Positions 1-3,984 of a DNA stretch of 7,973 nt are shown one piece after another. Position numbers and translations under genes: made by a program. The stretch covers positions 1-7,973 of the forward strand of contig JAVCBZ010000099.1 of NCBI GenBank assembly GCA_030765735.1, in the 5' to 3' direction. Position 1 is the stretch's first letter. Each line of letters begins with the position of its first letter. This DNA comes from Candidatus Susulua stagnicola (GTDB lineage Bacteria; Omnitrophota; Gorgyraeia; Duberdicusellales; 4484-171). The notes under the pieces are model-generated. The model saw only the letters and a program-made list of their open reading frames with translations. It made no database searches and was not told the DNA's origin.

Positions 1-409
1 CATTAGCTAGGGTATAGTACTTAACTTTTATTTTTAAACCTTGCTGAGGTAAAACTTCTTCAATTTCTAGAGAATCGCTTCTTATTGTCATTGAATTTTT
101 GATTTCAGAAGAAGAAATTACCTTAAACGGTTCAATAAATTCCTTTTTATTAATCTTTAAAAATGTACGAAAACCTAAAGAAGAAGCAAAAGTATAAGCT
201 TTGTTGGCTGGAAAAAACTCTGAAATCGCATGATCTTTATCTTTAATACCAAAACTTACTACTCCTTGTCCACGATTTACATAAAAAACCCAAAGAGGAA
301 CTCCCCAAACTCCAGAAATACCAGGAAGAAAGTTAGAAAATGGTTGAGTGTGATTGTAGTCCTTTACAGTAAAACTACCATCACTTTTAAGTGAATAATT
401 TTTACTCAT
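1..409 (-). CDS. N-terminus of a large cellobiose phosphorylase-like (GH94/GH36-type) protein, cut by window edge
   Basis: The frame is open from an ATG at 407-409 to the left edge, giving 136 residues without a stop. A purine-rich AAAGG lies about 8 nt before the ATG, inside the last codons of the upstream DUF502 gene, only 11 nt away, so the two genes are probably co-transcribed. Residues 23-47 (PFSNFLPGISGVWGVPLW, then YVNRGQG), PANKAY (67-72) and GFRTFLKI (79-86) match my memory of the N-terminus of roughly 1,000-residue bacterial proteins annotated as cellobiose phosphorylase. Those proteins carry an N-terminal beta-sandwich and an (alpha/alpha)6 barrel acting on beta-glucosides. There is no signal peptide, so a cytoplasmic location is expected. 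The catalytic part lies outside the window, so the activity is inferred from the family only. The coding call is firm; the function is moderate. Confidence 0.7.
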   Translation of the reverse strand, partial: MSKNYSLKSDGSFTVKDYNHTQPFSNFLPGISGVWGVPLWVFYVNRGQGVVSFGIKDKDHAISEFFPANKAYTFASSLGFRTFLKINKKEFIEPFKVISSSEIKNSMTIRSDSLEIEEVLPQQGLKIKVKYYTLAN

Positions 410-420
410 AGATAAAACCT

Positions 421-1002
421 TTAAGGATTGATTAATCCTCCAGAAACAATTAGTCTTATTGCTTCCTCTACGCTTATTTCTAATGCTATTAGATCCTTCT
501 CCTCAACAATAATAATAAAACCTGTTATTGGGGAAGGTGATGAAGGCATGAAAACATTACAAAGTTTTCTAGACCCCTTTTCCTTAAATTTTATAGTGTT
601 TTCGTTAGTGAGGAAGCCTAGAGAATAAACACCTTTACGAGGATACTCTACCAAAACAGCGCTACGAAAATTCTTCTGAGGTGGAAAAAAAAGAAAATCA
701 ACTATTCTTTTTACTGGAAAATAAATTTTATTTACTAAAGGAATTCTAAAAAATAACCTTTCAGTCCACCTAAAAATCTTCATCCGAGAAAGACGAAGTA
801 ACAACCCCAGAAAGAAAATAAGCAAAATAGCAATCAAAATACCTAAGCCAGGAATTTGGGATCCAATAGAATCATAAAGAAACTCATTTATATATTTACC
901 TAAAATTCCATCAGCAAAATGGAAAAGGCCGTAAACAACATAAATAGTGATTACTAAAGGAATAATCGCAGCTAAACCAGTGATAAAAATTTTCTTTAAC
1001 AT
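421..1002 (-). CDS. DUF502 family inner-membrane protein
   Basis: This 193-residue protein matches the DUF502 family (COG2928) in length and in landmarks along its whole extent. Two hydrophobic segments lie at about residues 6-28 and 50-70, the second beginning with IPGLG. A loop IPLVNKIYFPVKRIVDF (87-103) follows, then a soluble C-terminal part with LVEYPRKGVYSLGFLT (117-132), the typical FMPSSPSPITG (151-161) and a final SGG (187-189). The family is widespread in diderm bacteria and has no firmly established molecular role; it is an integral membrane protein with a conserved globular tail. The ATG fits the family's usual start next to the first helix, although no strong Shine-Dalgarno site precedes it. 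A terminator and a promoter separate it from the upstream operon, and it probably shares a transcript with the downstream glycosidase-like gene. Confidence 0.9.
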   Translation of the reverse strand: MLKKIFITGLAAIIPLVITIYVVYGLFHFADGILGKYINEFLYDSIGSQIPGLGILIAILLIFFLGLLLRLSRMKIFRWTERLFFRIPLVNKIYFPVKRIVDFLFFPPQKNFRSAVLVEYPRKGVYSLGFLTNENTIKFKEKGSRKLCNVFMPSSPSPITGFIIIVEEKDLIALEISVEEAIRLIVSGGLINP

Positions 1003-1049
1003 CTTATTTTGAATTTTCAGTGAAGTTTACTTTTCTTAACACGGCAATA

Positions 1050-1078
1050 ATTTTACCATGAAAATTAGGAAAAATAAA
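1050..1078 (-). promoter_or_regulatory. Candidate extended -10 promoter for the DUF502 gene
   Basis: Read on the minus strand, TGGTAAAAT (1050-1058) is an extended -10 element, TGn followed by a hexamer with 5 of 6 consensus bases. The -35 position (TTTATT, 1073-1078, 17-nt spacer) matches only 3 of 6. It lies just beyond the terminator at 1080-1118 and would give a leader of roughly 40 nt before the DUF502 start at 1002. In AT-rich DNA such matches occur by chance; the position supports the call more than the sequence does. Confidence 0.4.
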
Positions 1079-1079
1079 G

Positions 1080-1118
1080 AAGAATAAAAAAGGGACAAGC
1101 TATAAAAACCTGCCCCTT
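1080..1118 (-). terminator. Intrinsic terminator closing the envelope operon
   Basis: On the minus strand AAGGGGCAGG (1109-1118) pairs with CTTGTCCCTT (1090-1099) across a 9-nt loop. This is a continuous 10-bp stem if two G-U pairs are allowed. It is followed at once by a T-rich run (TTTTATTCTT). The stem starts 19 nt after the stop codon of the 72-residue gene. The G-U pairs form only in the minus-strand RNA (the other strand has A-C mismatches), which fixes the direction. Confidence 0.85.
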
Positions 1119-1136
1119 AAATAGCAATAAATTAAA

Positions 1137-1355
1137 TTATTCTTTAGCTATAGCTATTGCAATAGCTCCAGCCATAATCAATAGCAAACCAATACACCCT
1201 TTAATTAAAATTAAAAGGTCCAATCTCCACTTAATTGCTAATACTAAACCGATAACAATAAGCACTATACCTAAGATTACTTTAGGATTTAACTTTGGAC
1301 ATCCACAACAACCTTTTTTTTCTTCAACTTTTTCATCATTAGTTTCTTCTGACAT
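1137..1355 (-). CDS. Small two-helix membrane protein with N-terminal CCGC motif
   Basis: This 72-residue protein has a charged, acidic/lysine-rich N-terminus (residues 1-14), a cysteine cluster CCGCP (16-20), and two hydrophobic stretches at about residues 26-41 and 46-69 separated by a short WRLD turn. I do not recognise a named family. The translation start is secure: a perfect AAGGAGGT (1361-1368) sits 5 nt before the ATG. It begins 21 nt after the stop of the YnbE/YdbL-like lipoprotein gene and is followed by a strong terminator, so it is the last gene of that operon. The CCGC cluster could bind a metal or be redox active at the membrane surface, but this is a guess from the pattern. It is not a lipobox, since no hydrophobic signal precedes it. 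Confidence 0.85.
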   Translation of the reverse strand: MSEETNDEKVEEKKGCCGCPKLNPKVILGIVLIVIGLVLAIKWRLDLLILIKGCIGLLLIMAGAIAIAIAKE

Positions 1356-1376
1356 TTAATACCTCCTTATATAAAA

Positions 1377-1928
1377 TTATTTTTTCTTCCAATTATATAC
1401 TCCCCCATCAAGAATTTGAAACCAAGAACCATTAAGAGCACGCTTATAATCACTCTCAAAAGATGCTTTTTGCACAAAAGAAACATCACTTCCATTTTTA
1501 TCGGCTATGGCTTTATATATTATTTCTCTATCCTTATTTTCTTCTGAAATTATTTGTTTAATCTTAGCTCCTTCTTCACCAGAAACATCTCTTCTAGATT
1601 CTATAAGAGCATATCTATTCTCTCCAATATATCCTTGCCCAAAATATTCTTCTATACTGCCTGCTCTATTTTTTCTACAAAATATAGCATCTAACGCAAC
1701 TTGAGACAATTCAGCAGCGTAAGCTTCTTCAAATCCAAAAATAAAATTAAGTTTTTTACTAGAACTACCATATATCTGATCATTAATATCTTCAACATCT
1801 TCTACTACATGTTGATATATATCTAATCTCATATTTATGTCTACCTTAATAGGTTTCTTAGTTTCAACGCTTACCTTTGCACAATTGACAACAAAAAAAG
1901 CTAAGAAAATAATTCCTATTCTTTTCAT
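1377..1928 (-). CDS. Lipoprotein apparently fusing YnbE-like and YdbL-like (DUF1318) parts
   Basis: This 183-residue protein opens with a short lipoprotein signal (MKRIGIIFLAFFVVNC, lipid cysteine at 16, with an unusual Asn at -1). Residues about 20-50, including KKPIKVDINMRLDIYQH, resemble the short lipoprotein YnbE, whose core is a P-I-x-V-x-[IV]-N strand. Residues about 78-183 resemble YdbL (DUF1318): GQGYIGENRYALIE (97-110), REIIYKAIADKNG (134-146) and a terminal G-x-W-x-x-K-K. In E. coli these are separate proteins encoded by ydbH-ynbE-ydbL, where YnbE and YdbH bridge the two membranes and YdbL modulates them. Here the gene follows a YdbH-like gene with an ATGA stop/start overlap (1925-1928), so translation is probably coupled; AAGGGGG (1936-1942) lies 7 nt before the ATG. 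The DUF1318 call is good; the YnbE-like part is shorter and less certain. Confidence 0.8.
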   Translation of the reverse strand: MKRIGIIFLAFFVVNCAKVSVETKKPIKVDINMRLDIYQHVVEDVEDINDQIYGSSSKKLNFIFGFEEAYAAELSQVALDAIFCRKNRAGSIEEYFGQGYIGENRYALIESRRDVSGEEGAKIKQIISEENKDREIIYKAIADKNGSDVSFVQKASFESDYKRALNGSWFQILDGGVYNWKKK

Positions 1929-2824
1929 TCCTTATCCCCCTTAATATCATGTAAATTAACTGATAGACTTCTCTTCCCTAACTCAAGAGAATCAAAATCT
2001 AAATTCACAACTGTTACCACTCCCTTCTTATCTATTTTTATTCTGCCTTTATTGTATGCATAATGCTTAAAATTGTCAACTAAGGCATCATAGGAAGCTT
2101 TATCAAGATATCTCTTAAGAAAACTTATAGAATCTTCCTTCTCAATATTTATAATCCCACCCACAGTGTTATTAAAATTACCTCTTATTTCTCTTATCTT
2201 TCCTTTAGCTAAACAAAGTTGTAATCGCCCATTAAAATTACCACCTAAAGTAAACTCCTTATTCTTACTAAAAAAATTTACTAGGCTATCAAAAGAAAAA
2301 TTTTCTAGGCTTAATCTCAGACAAATATTATTATAATTTCGATAATTTAAAACTCCCGATGCATTAGCCGAATAGCCTAAAAAATCACCATCAAAACGAT
2401 TAAAAGAAATTTTATCCTTTTTTACAATTAATGGAACTGATAGATCCTTAATCTCTTTATCTTTAAATTTTAAACTTGATACGTCCAAAACATAAAGTCC
2501 TTCTTTAGATTTCTCCAAAGAAAAATCTATATTTGCATCTTTAAAGTTAAAATTAGCTTTTGAAACCTTTAGCTTATTTATACTTTTATTAAACAAATTA
2601 AAATTTACTTTGGCTTTTTTAAAGTTAAGACTAAATTCATCTTTAGTTGCATAAAAACCTTCAAGAACAATACTACCTAAATTAACTTTAATCTTTTCAA
2701 TTTGAGATTCAACAGAAAACTTCTTATTTAAAAAATAGGAAATACTAATCTTTAAAATATTTTCCTGAAAAATGAAAAATAAACAAACAAGAATACAAAA
2801 ACCTATTGATATTCTTTTTAACAT
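1925..2824 (-). CDS. Short YdbH/AsmA-like envelope protein
   Basis: The product is about 299 residues, with one N-terminal hydrophobic anchor (about residues 5-22) and then an almost entirely beta-strand-like region of alternating polar and hydrophobic residues. A Gly-rich passage at about 194-230 (LGGNFNGRLQLCLAKGKIRE, then GNFNNTVGGIINI) is typical of the C-terminal part of AsmA/TamB/YdbH-type proteins, which form hydrophobic grooves thought to carry phospholipid between the membranes. E. coli YdbH is close to 880 residues, so this is a compact version. The call is supported by the next gene, which carries YnbE- and YdbL-like parts and overlaps this one by an ATGA. Starts are ambiguous: GTG at 2825-2827 directly precedes ATG at 2822-2824, and neither has a clear Shine-Dalgarno site; I chose the ATG. 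Gene certain, family moderately so. Confidence 0.8.
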   Translation of the reverse strand: MLKRISIGFCILVCLFFIFQENILKISISYFLNKKFSVESQIEKIKVNLGSIVLEGFYATKDEFSLNFKKAKVNFNLFNKSINKLKVSKANFNFKDANIDFSLEKSKEGLYVLDVSSLKFKDKEIKDLSVPLIVKKDKISFNRFDGDFLGYSANASGVLNYRNYNNICLRLSLENFSFDSLVNFFSKNKEFTLGGNFNGRLQLCLAKGKIREIRGNFNNTVGGIINIEKEDSISFLKRYLDKASYDALVDNFKHYAYNKGRIKIDKKGVVTVVNLDFDSLELGKRSLSVNLHDIKGDKE

Positions 2825-2851
2825 CACCGCTATATATTGGATAATATTTTG

Positions 2852-3094
2852 CTACCAAAAAATAGTCTCAGGGTAAGCCCGACAATTGCTATCTACACCA
2901 GATAAACATTCTCGATAAAGCTTCTTCTGCTCTGCTTTATACTCTTATGGCACACCTTCAAGATTATAAAACCCACAAAACGCTTTATACATATTTGTGC
3001 AACCTCAACAAGTAGACATTCATCTATACATTTCTTTTAGTTCTTCTACAACCTCATCGCGCTAACTCTTAGTTTTACCTTTATCTAAACACTT
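2852..3094 (-). pseudogene. Possible decayed gene for a small Cys-rich protein
   Basis: One minus-strand frame reads like protein across about 80 codons but is broken by four in-frame stops: TAG at 3062-3064, TGA at 3020-3022, TGA at 3005-3007 and TAA at 2945-2947. It ends naturally at TAG 2852-2854. Between stops it gives RDEVVEELKEMYR, GCTNMYKAFCGFYNLEGVP and EYKAEQKKLYREC...SNCRAYPETIFW, with regularly placed cysteines and mixed charge, unlike translated AT-rich spacer. Two of the stops (the TGAs) and the TAG could come from CGA/CAG by single C-to-T changes. No start codon with a ribosome site remains. Caution: the stop density is about what random DNA of this composition would give, so the case rests on amino-acid character alone. 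I do not recognise the family. Confidence 0.4.
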
Positions 3095-3117
3095 TTAATA
3101 ATAGAATAACAGGGCAG

Positions 3118-3252
3118 TTAACCTTTTTTAATCATCTCTGAAAGAGCATCTATAAATTTACCTATTCTATAAAGTACTACCGCCAACACCAAAATAACAA
3201 CCATTTGTCCTATACCAGCCATAATATCTAGAATCGCATTTACTCCTGCCAT
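3118..3252 (-). CDS. 44-residue single-helix membrane protein
   Basis: The ORF runs from ATG at 3250-3252 to TAA at 3118-3120. It encodes a short N-terminus, one hydrophobic segment (about residues 12-28, including MVVILVLAVVLY) and an amphipathic tail with positive ends (YRIGKFIDALSEMIKKG). The strongest evidence that it is real is a near-perfect AAGGAGG (3259-3265) 6 nt before the ATG. It lies 44 nt after another small membrane-protein gene and upstream of the YdbH-like gene on the same strand. A single N-out or N-in helix with an amphipathic cytoplasmic tail would suit a small subunit or regulator of a membrane complex; a role in the YdbH-type system is only inferred from position. No family recognised. 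Confidence 0.7.
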   Translation of the reverse strand: MAGVNAILDIMAGIGQMVVILVLAVVLYRIGKFIDALSEMIKKG

Positions 3253-3258
3253 TTAGGG

Positions 3259-3265
3259 CCTCCTT
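3259..3265 (-). promoter_or_regulatory. Shine-Dalgarno site of the 44-residue protein
   Basis: AAGGAGG on the minus strand, 6 nt from the ATG at 3250-3252. It is among the best ribosome binding sites in the window and is the main reason for accepting this short ORF. Confidence 0.75.
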
Positions 3266-3296
3266 CTTTTTACTGTTTCTACTAACTATCACCAAT

Positions 3297-3416
3297 TTAC
3301 TTTTTACGAATTTTATTCACCAATTTTAACAATTTAAAAATAACAAAAAGCGCTATAACTATTACCAATAACAGACCAATAGAAATTATTATCGAAAACA
3401 TAGGAAAATCAAACAT
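3297..3416 (-). CDS. 39-residue single-helix membrane protein
   Basis: The ORF runs from ATG at 3414-3416 to TAA at 3297-3299. The product is dominated by one hydrophobic helix (about residues 7-28, with IIISIGLLLVIVIALFVIF) followed by a strongly basic tail (KLLKLVNKIRKK), which by the positive-inside rule puts the C-terminus in the cytoplasm. A purine-rich AAGGGGGG (3420-3427) precedes the ATG. A second in-frame ATG at codon 6 is possible but would be far from that site. It sits between the BamE-like lipoprotein gene (97 nt upstream) and the 44-residue gene, all on one strand, so it is probably part of the same operon. No family recognised; function unknown. Confidence 0.6.
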   Translation of the reverse strand: MFDFPMFSIIISIGLLLVIVIALFVIFKLLKLVNKIRKK

Positions 3417-3419
3417 CCA

Positions 3420-3427
3420 CCCCCCTT
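3420..3427 (-). promoter_or_regulatory. Shine-Dalgarno site of the 39-residue protein
   Basis: AAGGGGGG on the minus strand ends 3 nt before the ATG at 3414-3416, with its AAGG core about 7 nt away. It favours this ATG over the internal one at codon 6. Confidence 0.5.
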
Positions 3428-3513
3428 AATTGCCCCTAACAAACTAACCACACCCTTAAATAATATGAAAATAAATTAATAAATGGTCCTCTATTTTAAA
3501 AATTCTCTTATCT

Positions 3514-3903
3514 CTAAAATTCATTTTTATAGGGCTTATATTCCCAACGAACTAAATTTTCTTTTTGATTAAAATAAAGATATACTCGGTCAGATTTAAA
3601 ATACTCTGTAGGATAACGATAAAGTAACCTAACTCCTCCTGGAGGATCAATTACTTCTTTAGCTAATATAGGTTCACCATAAAGATTAATAAAACTTTCT
3701 TTAGAAACGCCCTGTTCTAAACATTCACTCCTTAAATCAATTAACAATTTATTAAAAAGCTTAGCCTGATTAGCTAAATAAATTTCAATCTCATTTTGAC
3801 TATCACCAACACTTTTTAGAGTCTTTAAACTTTCAGGTAGGAAAAAACAACCAGACACGAAAAACAAAATTAAACAACTTATTATTATAAATCGAAGCCT
3901 CAT
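3514..3903 (-). CDS. BamE/SmpA-like small lipoprotein
   Basis: This 129-residue protein carries a good lipoprotein signal: basic MRLR, a hydrophobic stretch and lipobox VSGC with the lipid cysteine at 19. Residues 30-62 look helical. The C-terminal half, FINLYGEP (about 71-78), then LLYRYP and VYLYFNQKENLVRWEYK, follows the pattern of small BamE/SmpA-type folds: a helix ending in GEP, then strands with an aromatic Y/W-x-Y and a final strand. BamE is an outer-membrane lipoprotein of the beta-barrel assembly machine, but many unrelated-function lipoproteins share this fold, so membership in the Bam complex is not claimed. There is no Shine-Dalgarno site; the only candidate promoter places the RNA start nearly at the ATG. 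It seems to be the first gene of the envelope operon, ending in TAG at 3514-3516. Confidence 0.75.
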   Translation of the reverse strand: MRLRFIIISCLILFFVSGCFFLPESLKTLKSVGDSQNEIEIYLANQAKLFNKLLIDLRSECLEQGVSKESFINLYGEPILAKEVIDPPGGVRLLYRYPTEYFKSDRVYLYFNQKENLVRWEYKPYKNEF

Positions 3904-3912
3904 ATTACTTCA

Positions 3913-3941
3913 ATCATATAATAAAACTTAATAATAATCAA
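3913..3941 (-). promoter_or_regulatory. Candidate sigma70-type promoter of the envelope operon
   Basis: Minus strand: TTGATT (3936-3941) and TATGAT (3913-3918) separated by exactly 17 nt, matching 4 of 6 and 5 of 6 consensus bases. Expected RNA start is near 3906, only about 3 nt before the ATG at 3901-3903, so the first gene would be translated from an almost leaderless message. This fits the lack of a Shine-Dalgarno site there. Confidence 0.45.
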
Positions 3942-3984
3942 GGTTTAGATGTCTAGAATTTAAAATTTGCACAAAAGGACAATT

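Noticed and set aside
428..628. Plus-strand 66-codon frame opposite the DUF502 gene
   Set aside because: Antisense shadow; the minus strand matches a full-length family.
1507..1704. Plus-strand 65-codon hydrophobic frame
   Set aside because: Antisense to the DUF1318-type lipoprotein gene and without a ribosome site.
2852..3094. Stop-codon reassignment instead of a pseudogene
   Set aside because: All three stop codons occur inside the frame, and the neighbouring genes end normally with TAA, TAG and TGA.
3945..3984. Possible terminator after the HD-GYP gene (AAAATTG ... CAAATTTT)
   Set aside because: The stem is AT-only with a mismatch and lacks a proper T-run; read-through into the next operon cannot be excluded, but no terminator is supportable.
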